Shown here: one piece after another, positions 22,879-31,744 of the stretch | Position numbering within the stretch: position 1 is the first letter of the stretch | Layout of the letters: each line of letters opens with the position of its first letter | NCBI GenBank assembly: GCA_045541975.1 | Contig: JAZQKB010000040.1 | Span: 1 to 53,460 of the forward strand | DNA: 53,460 bases | From: SIG452 sp045541975 | GTDB taxonomy: Bacteria; Bacillota; Clostridia; UMGS1840 | Direction: 5' to 3' | The notes under the pieces: generated by a model | Database searches by the model: none | Told to the model about the DNA's origin: nothing | Seen by the model: only the letters and a program-made list of their open reading frames with translations | Made by a program: the position numbers and the translations under genes

Positions 22879-24693
22879 CTATTCGTTTTCGCTGATTACT
22901 TCTGCTACAGCTTCCTCTTCGTGAGGAGTCTGGAAGCTTTTTTCCACAGGCAGCGTGATAATAATCTCAGTACCTTCGTTTAACTTGGAATTTAAAGTGA
23001 TTTCCCCGGCGTGTGCATTGATAATTTCCTTAGCAATAGCAAGGCCGAGACCGGTACCGCCCTGTTCACGGGAACGGGCTTTATCCACACGGTAGAACCG
23101 CTCAAAAATCCGCTTTACATCCTTTTCGGGAATCCCCATACCGTTATCCACAATGCGGATAATGGCATTGTCAGACACATAGCTGGAATAGATTTTCACG
23201 GCACCGTAGTTGGCTGTGTATTTAATCGCATTAGACACGATATTGATAATGACCTGCTGCATTCTGTCATAATCCAATGCAATGGGGGGGATTTCGTTAA
23301 TCATGGTATAGGTAAGGTTCTGATGCTTTTTCTTCGCTTCAAACTGCATCTTTTCCGACACGTCACGCAGAATCGGTTCAATGTGCATACGGGTAAGATT
23401 CAGTTTTACACCGTTATCCAGTCGGGACAAAATCAAAAGATCGGAAACCAGTCTGGTCATACGGTCGGTTTCCCGATGGATGGTATCTAAGAATTTTTCC
23501 TGCATTTCGCCATCCACTTCACCGCTTTCTAAGGTTTCAATATATGCCTTTACGGTGGTTAAGGGCGTTCTCAGTTCGTGAGATACGTTGGCAACAAACT
23601 CTCTGCGGGATAACTCCAGTTTTCTGGATTCGGTCATATTCTGCACATCCACAATCACACCGCCGATGGTGTCGTCGGAATAACGAAAACTACCAAAATA
23701 AAACCGCAGATAATGGTTGTTGTAGTCACCTTCTTTAATCAGCTGTTTATCGGGATTTAAGTACAGAAAGTTTCCTAAAGACACATCGGGAAACAGTGCT
23801 GTGAAAAACTCATCAAAACGGATGGTGTTTTCTTCGTCAATTGCCAGATACTTTTTGGCGGAAGGGTTAATATGTAACAGTTCCCCTTCGGTATCAAATG
23901 CCACAATACCGTCGGTGGAATATTCCATAATTTTTTCAAGCTTTGTATTCTGAGAGGCAACCTCTTGCACCGTTTCAGAAAGACGCTGACCCATGGTGCG
24001 GAAGGTGTTGGTTAGTACCCCGATTTCGTCCTTGGATTGAGATAGTTCGCCCACCTCAAATTCCCCTTCGGCAATTTTTTCAGCACGGGAGGTCAGGTTT
24101 TTAATGGGGGTGGTAATGGTTTTGGATAACAGATACCCCAACACCACCGAAATCAGAAGCGCTGCCAGAAGTGCCTGCAAAATTACCAAAAACATACTCT
24201 GGGAGAAGCTTTGCAGTTCTTCTTTGGTTTCGTACACATAAATCACAAAAGCAGTGGCATCATCTACCATCACGGGATAAGCATATTCCATGTAGGTACC
24301 GTTTTCCGATACCGTGTCTCCCACTCTGCCGGACATTGCCGCTAAAATATTGTCGGAAATTTCTACCTGGGTGAGAAGCTCATCGGAGCTGTCAATCAGG
24401 GTTCCGTCCTTAGCGTCCAAAATGGCATAATTACGGTAGGAATCCACCCCGATTCGACCGGATGCCGCTTCCAAAAGTTCGGAAAGCTTTTTGGCACCGT
24501 CTTCTGCGGTGGCTGCTTCTGTAAGCTGAGGAACAAATTCTTCGGTAAAAACTGCAGTACCAATCTGAGACATAAAGTCAGTATAATAAAACCGTGTTAC
24601 ATTGGTGATGATGAAGGTTCCCACCGTCAGCATTACCGATAGAATAACAAGGATAAATAACAGTACCAGTTTTGTTTGAATGCTTTTAAACAT
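22879..24693 (-). CDS. walK: Sensor histidine kinase WalK (VicK)
   Basis: Essential cell-wall homeostasis kinase of Firmicutes. 604 residues: TM1 about 7-29, an extracellular domain about 30-165 (degenerate Cache-like), TM2 about 168-190, HAMP about 190-242 (SRAEKIAEGEFEVGELSQSK), PAS about 250-345, HisKA with His372 in FVANVSHELRTPLTTVKAY, then HATPase_c with NAIKYT, DNGMGIPEKD and GGTGLGLAI. The family in Bacillus controls autolysin and wall genes; here its neighbour MreB and the envelope genes in the region fit. Follows walR by 31 bp. No YycH/YycI partner genes were seen. Confidence 0.95.
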   Translation of the reverse strand: MFKSIQTKLVLLFILVILSVMLTVGTFIITNVTRFYYTDFMSQIGTAVFTEEFVPQLTEAATAEDGAKKLSELLEAASGRIGVDSYRNYAILDAKDGTLIDSSDELLTQVEISDNILAAMSGRVGDTVSENGTYMEYAYPVMVDDATAFVIYVYETKEELQSFSQSMFLVILQALLAALLISVVLGYLLSKTITTPIKNLTSRAEKIAEGEFEVGELSQSKDEIGVLTNTFRTMGQRLSETVQEVASQNTKLEKIMEYSTDGIVAFDTEGELLHINPSAKKYLAIDEENTIRFDEFFTALFPDVSLGNFLYLNPDKQLIKEGDYNNHYLRFYFGSFRYSDDTIGGVIVDVQNMTESRKLELSRREFVANVSHELRTPLTTVKAYIETLESGEVDGEMQEKFLDTIHRETDRMTRLVSDLLILSRLDNGVKLNLTRMHIEPILRDVSEKMQFEAKKKHQNLTYTMINEIPPIALDYDRMQQVIINIVSNAIKYTANYGAVKIYSSYVSDNAIIRIVDNGMGIPEKDVKRIFERFYRVDKARSREQGGTGLGLAIAKEIINAHAGEITLNSKLNEGTEIIITLPVEKSFQTPHEEEAVAEVISENE

Positions 24694-24724
24694 ATCGTTC
24701 CTCAGTTTTTAAATTTGTTTGTTT

Positions 24725-25432
24725 TTATTTACAGTTTTTGTTGAAATAGTAACCGATGCCTCGCTTGGTTACCACAAAATCGGGTTCACCCGGATTGTCT
24801 TCCAATTTTTCACGCAGGCGGCGCACCGTTACGTCAACAGTTCTTAAATCGCCATAGTATTCATATTTCCAAACTTTTTCCAGAAGTTTTTCACGGGAGA
24901 AAATTTTGTCCGGCTGGGATGCTAAGAATTTTAAAAGCTCAAATTCACGAACGGTAATTTCCACCGGTTTGCCGTCTTTTTGCACTTCAAAGCGCTCGGT
25001 ATCAATACTCAATCTGCCATAGGTTAACACATCTGCATTATCCGTAGCAGTAATGGGTTGTGATTTTTTGGTACGTCGCAAATTGGCTTTGATTCTGGCT
25101 AAAAGCTCTCTCACGCTGTAAGGCTTGGTGATATAGTCATCAGCACCAAGTTCTAACCCGAGTACCTTATCTACTTCCTCTTCACGGGCTGTGAGCAGGA
25201 TAATGGGCACCTGAGATTTCATACGGATTTCCTTACAAACGGTGAATCCGTCCATTTCGGGAAGCATCACATCCAACAAAATCAAATCCGGATTTTTTTC
25301 CATTGCAAGTCCCAGACCTGTTGCCCCGTCGTATGCTTCAATGGTGTCAAAGCCTTCTTTCTGCAGGTTGAATTTTAAAATGTCTACAATAGGTTTTTCA
25401 TCATCTACGATGAGAATCAGTCGTTCTGCCAT
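24725..25432 (-). CDS. walR: Response regulator WalR (VicR)
   Basis: OmpR/PhoB-type regulator, 235 residues. Receiver domain 1-120 with acidic pocket D10-D11, phospho-acceptor Asp54 in LILLDVMLPEMDG, Thr80-region ILLTA and Lys102-region ITKPYSVREL. The C-terminal winged helix (about 140-235) contains VREFELLKFLASQPDKIFSR and TVDVTVRRLREKLEDNPGEP, very close to WalR recognition helices. Pairs with WalK just downstream. ATG with AAGGAG, 24 bp after the mnmG stop. Confidence 0.96.
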   Translation of the reverse strand: MAERLILIVDDEKPIVDILKFNLQKEGFDTIEAYDGATGLGLAMEKNPDLILLDVMLPEMDGFTVCKEIRMKSQVPIILLTAREEEVDKVLGLELGADDYITKPYSVRELLARIKANLRRTKKSQPITATDNADVLTYGRLSIDTERFEVQKDGKPVEITVREFELLKFLASQPDKIFSREKLLEKVWKYEYYGDLRTVDVTVRRLREKLEDNPGEPDFVVTKRGIGYYFNKNCK

Positions 25433-25456
25433 GGTGGCACGCTCCTTTCACGAGCT

Positions 25457-27343
25457 TTATTCTTTTGACGGGTTCTCCCGTCTGGTATCCAAATAAATGA
25501 GAAGCACCGAAATATCCGCAGGAGATACGCCCGAAATACGGGATGCCTGCCCGATGGATTCGGGTCGGAATTTGGATAGTTTTTGTCTTGCTTCAATACG
25601 AAGACCGTAAATATCGTCATAGTTGATATCTTCCGGCAGTTTTTTCTGCTCCAGCTTTTTAAACTGGTTTACCTGAGACATCTGCCGTTTGATATAACCG
25701 GAATATTTGATGGTAACGGTGACCTCTTCCTCAATCTCACGAGGGAGCGTGTGCACCTTATTGGAAATTTCTAAAAGCATTTTGTAGGTAATTTCCGGTC
25801 GGCGAAGCAAATCGTTTAGGTGGATTCCTGTTTTAATGGGAGTACTTTCGTATTTTTCCAAGGTGGCAACCACATGTTCAGACGGTGGAACTACCACAGA
25901 TTCCAAATACTTGATTTCTTCTTCTACCCACTTTTGCTTTGCCAAATAGTCTTGGTAGCGTTCTTCGGAAATCAGACCGATTTCATATCCTAAGGGAGTG
26001 AGACGCTGGTCCGCATTATCCTGACGGAGCAGCAAGCGATATTCACTTCGGGAGGTCATAATCCGGTAGGGTTCGTTCGTTCCCTTGGTCACAATATCGT
26101 CAATCAAAACGCCAATATAAGAATTATCCCGACTTAAATGAAATTCTTCCTTGCCGTCTATGTATCTTGCGGCGTTAATTCCTGCAATTAATCCCTGTGC
26201 TGCCGCTTCTTCATAACCGGAAGTACCGTTAAACTGCCCTGCCCCGTACAGGCCTTTGATATGTTTAAAGGCAAGACCTAAGGTTAATTCCGTAGGGTCT
26301 ACACAGTCATACTCAATGGCGTAGGCGGGACGCATCAGCTCCACGTTTTCCAAGCCGATTACCGAACGATACATCTGCACCTGCACTTCATAAGGAAGGG
26401 ACGAAGACATCCCCTGCACATACATTTCTTTGGTATTTAACCCCATCGGCTCAATGAATAACTGGTGGCGTTGCTTATCGGGAAACCGCATAATTTTATC
26501 TTCAAAAGAAGGACAATATCGGGGGCCGATTCCCTCAATCATTCCGCTATATAACGGAGAAAGATGAATATTGTCTAACACAATTTGTTTGGTTTTTTCA
26601 GTGGAATAAGTCAAATAACATTCCACACGGTTTGTAAGCTCACGCTTGGTGATAAAAGAAAAGGGAGTGATTTCTTCGTCGCCGTACTGAACCTCCATTT
26701 TGGAGAAATCAATGGAGTCACGGTGAACTCTGGCAGGAGTCCCCGTTTTAAAGCGCATCATACGAACGCCGTTTTCCTCTAAGCTTTCCGAAAGCTTGTT
26801 GGCGGCAAACATGCCGTCAGGTCCGCCGGGTTCAAAATAGGTTCCCACAATGATTTTTCCACGAAGATATGTACCGGTGGCAATGATTGCGGCATCCACT
26901 TTGTAATAGTTGCCCAGCGCATCCACCACACCTTTTACCTGTTTGTCTTCAATATCAATTTTTACGATTTCTGCCTGTTTTAAGGAAAGGTTTTCCTGGT
27001 TTTCAATCCGTTTTTTCATTTCCTCCTGGTAGGCACGACGGTCTTCCTGCACACGAAGGGAATAAACTGCAGGTCCTTTCCCACGGTTTAACACACGGGA
27101 CTGAAGGAAGGTGTCATCTGCCAGTTTTCCCATTTCGCCACCTAAGGCATCAATCTCACGGACCAAATGTCCTTTCCCGGTTCCCCCGATACTGGGGTTA
27201 CAGGGCATATTGGCAACTGCATCCAGGTTAATGGAAAACAGCACCGTTTTGTGCCCCAGTCTTGCCGAGGCAAATGCCGCTTCGCAGCCTGCATGGCCTG
27301 CTCCGATTACGGCAACTTCAAATTTATCTTCTATAAAAGCCAT
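25457..27343 (-). CDS. mnmG: tRNA uridine-5-carboxymethylaminomethyl modification enzyme MnmG
   Basis: FAD enzyme that with MnmE installs cmnm5 on the wobble uridine of tRNAs. 628 residues: dinucleotide loop VAVIGAGHAGCEAAFASARL at 10-29, PCNPSIGGTGKGHLVREIDA, FLQSRVLNRGKGPAVYSLRV, GTYLRGKIIVG, and a C-terminal helical domain (GYIKRQMSQVNQFKKLEQKK). It follows mreB by nine bases with AGGG as ribosome site. The usual partner mnmE is not adjacent here. Confidence 0.98.
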   Translation of the reverse strand: MAFIEDKFEVAVIGAGHAGCEAAFASARLGHKTVLFSINLDAVANMPCNPSIGGTGKGHLVREIDALGGEMGKLADDTFLQSRVLNRGKGPAVYSLRVQEDRRAYQEEMKKRIENQENLSLKQAEIVKIDIEDKQVKGVVDALGNYYKVDAAIIATGTYLRGKIIVGTYFEPGGPDGMFAANKLSESLEENGVRMMRFKTGTPARVHRDSIDFSKMEVQYGDEEITPFSFITKRELTNRVECYLTYSTEKTKQIVLDNIHLSPLYSGMIEGIGPRYCPSFEDKIMRFPDKQRHQLFIEPMGLNTKEMYVQGMSSSLPYEVQVQMYRSVIGLENVELMRPAYAIEYDCVDPTELTLGLAFKHIKGLYGAGQFNGTSGYEEAAAQGLIAGINAARYIDGKEEFHLSRDNSYIGVLIDDIVTKGTNEPYRIMTSRSEYRLLLRQDNADQRLTPLGYEIGLISEERYQDYLAKQKWVEEEIKYLESVVVPPSEHVVATLEKYESTPIKTGIHLNDLLRRPEITYKMLLEISNKVHTLPREIEEEVTVTIKYSGYIKRQMSQVNQFKKLEQKKLPEDINYDDIYGLRIEARQKLSKFRPESIGQASRISGVSPADISVLLIYLDTRRENPSKE

Positions 27344-27352
27344 ATATAATCC

Positions 27353-28384
27353 CTACATGTCGTAGTATTTTCTGCCTGCAACTGAATTGGAGTCGTCGGT
27401 TAAGAGGTGCATCTGTTCCAATGCTTTACCGGTTCCTAATGCCACACAAGTGGTGGGGTCATCAGCAATGGTAGCTTTGATGCCGGTATGCTCAGTAATC
27501 AGTTTGGGGAAGCCGCCCAACAGCGAACCGCCACCCGTCATAATAATGCCGGTGGAAGCAATATCGCCAACCAGTTCCGGCGGTGTTTTTTCTAAAGTCT
27601 GATGCACTGCATCCACAATCTGCATTGCAGTGTCAATCAGAGCACCGTGAATTTCGGTAGAAGTTACGGTGAAGATTTTGGGAAGACCGGTTAAAAGATT
27701 TCTACCTTTTACTTCTGTTACCAGTTCTTCATCCGGCAGGTATGCACAACCCACGTTATACTTAATCTGCTCTGCAGTGCGTTCACCAATTAACACGTTA
27801 TGTTCTTTTCGGATATATTTGATGATGGCATCGTCAAACTTGTCCCCTGCTACTTTAATGGAGGTGGACACAACCACACCACCCAAAGAGATCACTGCAA
27901 TATCGGTGGTACCGCCACCAATGTCCACAATCATGGTACCGTTGGGCTGGGAAATATCAATCCCGGTACCGATGGCAGCAGCGATGGGTTCTTCAATAAT
28001 GAAGGATTTTTTGGCACCTGCCTGAATAGCGGCATCCTTAACCGCACGTTCTTCTACGTCGGTAACACCGGAAGGAACGCAAATCATAATGTTGGGTTTA
28101 AAGATGCGGGAAATATTGATTTTGCTTAAGAAATGCTTGAGCATTTTTTCCGTCACATCATAATCGGAAATCACCCCGTCACGAAGGGGACGAACTGCCA
28201 CAATATTTCCGGGAGTTTTCCCAATCATACGTTGCGCTTCATAACCCACTGCAAACAGTCTTCCGGACAGCTTGTCTACTGCTGCCACAGAAGGCTCCTT
28301 TAACACAATTCCTTTTCCTTTTACATAAATGAGAACTGTTGCTGTTCCCAAATCCACACCCACGTCCTGGCCAAATCCAAACAT
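27353..28384 (-). CDS. mreB: Rod shape-determining protein MreB/Mbl
   Basis: Bacterial actin that directs wall elongation. 343 residues from MFGFGQDVGVDLGTATVLIY (phosphate-1 loop); the next motifs are AAAIGTGIDIS and MIVDIGGGTTDIAVISLGG, and GIIMTGGGSLLGG near 285. An upstream in-frame ATG at 28489 lies before the predicted start of transcription and is rejected; AAAGGA precedes the chosen ATG. No mreC or mreD follows, so it is more like the isolated paralogue Mbl; sequence alone does not separate the two reliably. First gene of the long housekeeping operon. Confidence 0.95.
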   Translation of the reverse strand: MFGFGQDVGVDLGTATVLIYVKGKGIVLKEPSVAAVDKLSGRLFAVGYEAQRMIGKTPGNIVAVRPLRDGVISDYDVTEKMLKHFLSKINISRIFKPNIMICVPSGVTDVEERAVKDAAIQAGAKKSFIIEEPIAAAIGTGIDISQPNGTMIVDIGGGTTDIAVISLGGVVVSTSIKVAGDKFDDAIIKYIRKEHNVLIGERTAEQIKYNVGCAYLPDEELVTEVKGRNLLTGLPKIFTVTSTEIHGALIDTAMQIVDAVHQTLEKTPPELVGDIASTGIIMTGGGSLLGGFPKLITEHTGIKATIADDPTTCVALGTGKALEQMHLLTDDSNSVAGRKYYDM

Positions 28385-28493
28385 CGGGCACCATCCTTTC
28401 ATATCATCAAACAAAGTCCGTTTATATTCTTGCTGATATCTTGTATTTTCAAGCATTTTTCCATAGAAAATCGCCATTTTCTCATACATTATA

Positions 28494-28522
28494 ATTATAG
28501 TACGAAATCATACATTTGTCAA
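28494..28522 (-). promoter_or_regulatory. Consensus promoter of the mreB-rqcP operon
   Basis: Perfect TTGACA (28517-28522), 17 bases, perfect TATAAT (28494-28499) on the minus strand; start near 28487, leader of about 100 nt. It precedes twelve genes with small gaps or overlaps (28384 to 14215). Between it and the opposite promoter at 28639 lie a GCCGTT-T6-AACGGC hairpin (about 28552-28569) and nothing else notable. Confidence 0.93.
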
Positions 28523-28638
28523 CCATATTTCACGATAATATCATAATTTTGCCGTTTTTTTTAACGGCTATACACCCCCGTTTTTTGACGTCTGTTTTTG
28601 CTCCAATCTGCCAATTTCTGAAATGTTTGTGAATAGAC

Positions 28639-28667
28639 TTGCAAAACGACAATTTTTATGTTAAAAT
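28639..28667 (+). promoter_or_regulatory. Promoter of the SpoIID-domain gene
   Basis: TTGCAA (28639-28644), 17 bases, TAAAAT (28662-28667), 55 bp before ATG 28723, whose CGGAGG site is good. Divergent from the mreB promoter. Confidence 0.75.
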
Positions 28668-28722
28668 ATAAGAAGAATTTTGTTGCTTTATATAGATTTT
28701 ACCGAAAAAACGGAGGTATCAG

Positions 28723-30012
28723 ATGAAACGCTTTCGATTAGTTACAATCTTTCTTATCATTGTAATGCTATTCTCTAGTCTGACAGTTTCTGCCAAAGAA
28801 ATCAGCATCGGATTAAAATTTGCATCCACTTCCCCCAAAGAAACCACTGTGCAAAATGCAAGCGGTTTTATAGTAACTGTGGGTGATGAAATTGTTACCG
28901 AGCTGGCTGAAACAAAAATCTTAGTCAGTTGGGCTGAAGACGGAACCGTCCAACTGATATCCCCCGCAGACAGTACCGTTCTTTATACCCATGAAAACGG
29001 AAATGCTCCCATCACCTTAACTCCTGCCGATCACACAACGGTTTTCATTGGCGGAACCGAATACCGGGGAGCCGCGCAGTTTATCCGAACTGATTTAGGA
29101 TTGACCGTAATCAACTATGTGGATATCGAGGATTACTTAAAAGGCGTTGTCCCCGGGGAAATGCCGTCCTCCTGGCCTACCGAAGCGTTGAAAGCACAGG
29201 CAGTCTGTGCCAGAAACTATGCTATGACCAACTGGAATAAATTTCAGAACTACGGCTTTAATTTAGACGATTCCATTCAGTCTCAGGTATACCTTGGCGT
29301 AAAAGCCGAGAAGCCGGAAACCAACAAAGCAATAGAAGAAACCCAAGGGATTTATTTAAAATATGGTGACACCTACGCAAGCACCTTTTTTTACTCCTCC
29401 TCCGGCGGGCACACCGAAAACAGCGAAAATGTATGGTCAGCAGCTCTCCCTTACCTGGTTGGTGTAGAAGATCCTTATGATACCTCCAGAGAATGGACCG
29501 TTCCTTACACGCCCGATGAAATTGAAGAAAAACTGGCAGGAATTGGTGTGAACATCGGTGACGTTATTGACTTGGAAGTGGTGGAAACTTCTGCTTCCGG
29601 TAGAATTATCGACTTGAAAATCGTAGGAACCGAAGGAACCTATCACTTAAAAAAAGAAAAGTCCAGAAGTCTGTTTAATCTTCGTAGCAATCTCTTCACC
29701 ATTACCAAAAAAGGTGACACACCGGAACCGGTGACCGTTGTCACATCAAAAGGACTGGAAGAGCGAAGTATTTCTCAGCCCATTCTCACTGCAACCGGAC
29801 TGATTCCTGTAGATGTTGGGATTCCAACTGAATATATTATGACCGGTACCGGCTACGGTCACGGCGTTGGAATGAGTCAGTACGGCGCCAAAGGAATGGC
29901 AGAACAGGGTTACAATTACGAACAGATTTTAAAGCATTATTTTACCGGCACCATTCTGGTGGAAGAATTGGAAAAGACTGAAATATCGGAAGAAATTGAA
30001 TCCATGCAATAA
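28723..30012 (+). CDS. SpoIID/LytB domain protein
   Basis: 429 residues with a signal peptide (cleavage near SAKEIS, 26). The SpoIID domain runs from about 130 (NYVDIEDYLKGVVPGEMPSS, AQAVCARNYAMTNW, with the catalytic-type Glu in PGEMPSSWP) to the conserved end GTGYGHGVGMSQYGAKGMAE near 380-399. SpoIID is a lytic transglycosylase acting on denuded glycan strands; the vegetative LytB relatives enhance amidases. No transmembrane anchor after the signal, unlike SpoIID proper, so a secreted autolysin-modifying role is as likely as sporulation. Monocistronic. Confidence 0.92.
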   Translation: MKRFRLVTIFLIIVMLFSSLTVSAKEISIGLKFASTSPKETTVQNASGFIVTVGDEIVTELAETKILVSWAEDGTVQLISPADSTVLYTHENGNAPITLTPADHTTVFIGGTEYRGAAQFIRTDLGLTVINYVDIEDYLKGVVPGEMPSSWPTEALKAQAVCARNYAMTNWNKFQNYGFNLDDSIQSQVYLGVKAEKPETNKAIEETQGIYLKYGDTYASTFFYSSSGGHTENSENVWSAALPYLVGVEDPYDTSREWTVPYTPDEIEEKLAGIGVNIGDVIDLEVVETSASGRIIDLKIVGTEGTYHLKKEKSRSLFNLRSNLFTITKKGDTPEPVTVVTSKGLEERSISQPILTATGLIPVDVGIPTEYIMTGTGYGHGVGMSQYGAKGMAEQGYNYEQILKHYFTGTILVEELEKTEISEEIESMQ

Positions 30013-30016
30013 TAAA

Positions 30017-30058
30017 AAACTGTGAAAAAACAAAGTTTTTTTCACAGTTTCTTTTTTT
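30017..30058. terminator. Bidirectional terminator between SpoIID-like and VanZ-like genes
   Basis: AAACTGTGAAAAAA, loop CAAAG, TTTTTTTCACAGTTT followed by CTTTTTTT on the plus strand; a minus-strand T-run is also present. The VanZ-like stop codon lies inside the stem. Confidence 0.9.
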
Positions 30059-30515
30059 TATGAAATATGTTTGAAATGCAAATTGCTAAAAGCGTCAGTA
30101 ACGTTCCTAAAAAAAATCCAATCATATCATAAGAAATATCGTCCCAACCAAAGGATCGACCCGGCACAAATGTCTGATGAAATTCATCTGATAAGGCAAT
30201 CAGAAATCCGAGCATCAGATTACCAACGAACACAAACCATCGTTTTTGAAACGTACAAAAAAACAGATAGGTTAAAATTCCCAACGTGAAAAACAACAAC
30301 AAATGTGCACCCCGCCGCAATGTTCTCTGCACACCGGTATGAAGCACATTTTTCTCTCCCTGCGTCTTGTTGACATAATCCGGAGTACGAACTTCAATCT
30401 GGCGGGAAATGGAATTGCTCACAGCTGTAGAGGTGGCAGAATCTTGGTGCGAGAAAAAGAAAATAGTAGCCAAATTAAGAAAAATCAAAACCAAAAAAAT
30501 CACTCTTTTTGTCAC
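30042..30515 (-). CDS. VanZ-like family membrane protein
   Basis: 157 residues with four membrane helices (about 5-22, 69-90, 95-112, 130-150). The motifs FFFSHQDSATSTAVSNSIS, RRGAHLLLFFTLGILTY and SDEFHQTFVPGRSFGWDD are those of the VanZ family. VanZ itself gives low-level teicoplanin resistance, but most family members have no known role. Start is GTG at 30515, overlapping the TGA of the nucleotidyltransferase gene by four bases (GTGA), with GAAGGAG upstream. Last gene of the glycan operon. Confidence 0.9.
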   Translation of the reverse strand: MTKRVIFLVLIFLNLATIFFFSHQDSATSTAVSNSISRQIEVRTPDYVNKTQGEKNVLHTGVQRTLRRGAHLLLFFTLGILTYLFFCTFQKRWFVFVGNLMLGFLIALSDEFHQTFVPGRSFGWDDISYDMIGFFLGTLLTLLAICISNIFHKKKKL

Positions 30516-31732
30516 AGTAAATCTAACTCCTTCAGAAGCTCTATACGTGGCTTTGCCTGCGTTCCCAATTCTATTTTTTTGCCGAACATCCGCTTAAAAA
30601 TTCTTGCAATCCAAACAAACGGAAGTAACCATCCGTGTTTTTGGAGAACGGGATATTCCTTATATAAAAAAGCTTTTTGGGGAAATAACCGTCGTTTCAG
30701 TTCCCCTTTGGAAATCTCTTTTTTATAGGCTGTATAGTTCTTTTTATGATATTCTTCATAGCGTTGGCGGGAATATTCATTATATAAGGTTAATTCTTCT
30801 TCCCGAAAACCGTTCGTCGCACAAAATTGCATATCTGCCAAGATCTTTTCAGCTTGTTGCTCGCAGTTTTCAGAAACGGGAAGATTAGAAAAATCAAAAT
30901 AGGAAACACCGATTTGCTTCATGGTTTCATACACTTTGGTGTATCCCAATTTTGCCATCACTGCATCCACACGGAAAAAGTCAATCTCATTGGCATAGCA
31001 TGACAGATATAACAGAGAATCCCCCAGCATTTTCAGATGGGAAATCCCGCTGATTAAGTGCTTTAAAAAATGCAGAATCATATTGATAGCGCCATCGGTA
31101 ATGCCAAGTGCGGTAACAGTGTGACCGTTTCGCAGGCTCACCTGTCGCTTTTCTTCCCCGCCAAAATCTAAATTGTCATACCAGACTTCGGTAACCTCTT
31201 TGGTATCCAAAGCCACGTGAATCTCAAATTTGCCTGCTTTCGGATGCACACAAACAGACTGATTGTTACTGTCGCTTCGTTGCTGGTATTCGCCACCTGC
31301 TTTGGTGAAAGCAGAAAGCACCGCTTTTTCGTCTTTCGGGTCAATCAGAAGATCGGTATCCCCCGACATTCGCAACGCAGGATCTGCATACAAATCGGAA
31401 ATCAAATCTCCTTTTAAGGTAACGGGATTCGCAAAGGAAAGTTCTTTCTCCACAAAGCGATACATGGCTTCCTGACGAAGTGTGTATTCCATAACCTTCA
31501 AATGAACTTCCATCTGCCATTTTGGAAGATCGGTTACCAAAGGATCCAATCTGCCTTCTTGAGACAGTTTTTTTAATACCGCAAACACAACCGTCCAGAC
31601 GCCCTGCATCCGTGCGATTTTTTCAATTGCTTCAATCTCGCTTTTGGAATAAACACGAGTTCCATTGGGAACAGTGCCCTTCATTCCCGAAGCAAATAAT
31701 TCAATTGTGTCCCGATATGCTGCCTCTAACAT
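30512..31732 (-). CDS. Nucleotidyltransferase family protein (PF14907-like)
   Basis: 406 residues resembling the uncharacterised nucleotidyltransferase family found in surface-polysaccharide clusters. The metal/nucleotide motif is MSGDTDLLIDPKDE (SGDxD) with KFEIHVALD as the third acidic strand. The rest is helical and rich in Tyr and Lys. Substrate unknown; modification of a glycan or of a transferase is inferred from context. AAAGGAG before the ATG, 12 bp after the flippase stop. Confidence 0.85.
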   Translation of the reverse strand: MLEAAYRDTIELFASGMKGTVPNGTRVYSKSEIEAIEKIARMQGVWTVVFAVLKKLSQEGRLDPLVTDLPKWQMEVHLKVMEYTLRQEAMYRFVEKELSFANPVTLKGDLISDLYADPALRMSGDTDLLIDPKDEKAVLSAFTKAGGEYQQRSDSNNQSVCVHPKAGKFEIHVALDTKEVTEVWYDNLDFGGEEKRQVSLRNGHTVTALGITDGAINMILHFLKHLISGISHLKMLGDSLLYLSCYANEIDFFRVDAVMAKLGYTKVYETMKQIGVSYFDFSNLPVSENCEQQAEKILADMQFCATNGFREEELTLYNEYSRQRYEEYHKKNYTAYKKEISKGELKRRLFPQKAFLYKEYPVLQKHGWLLPFVWIARIFKRMFGKKIELGTQAKPRIELLKELDLL

Positions 31733-31744
31733 GATATGCTCCTT

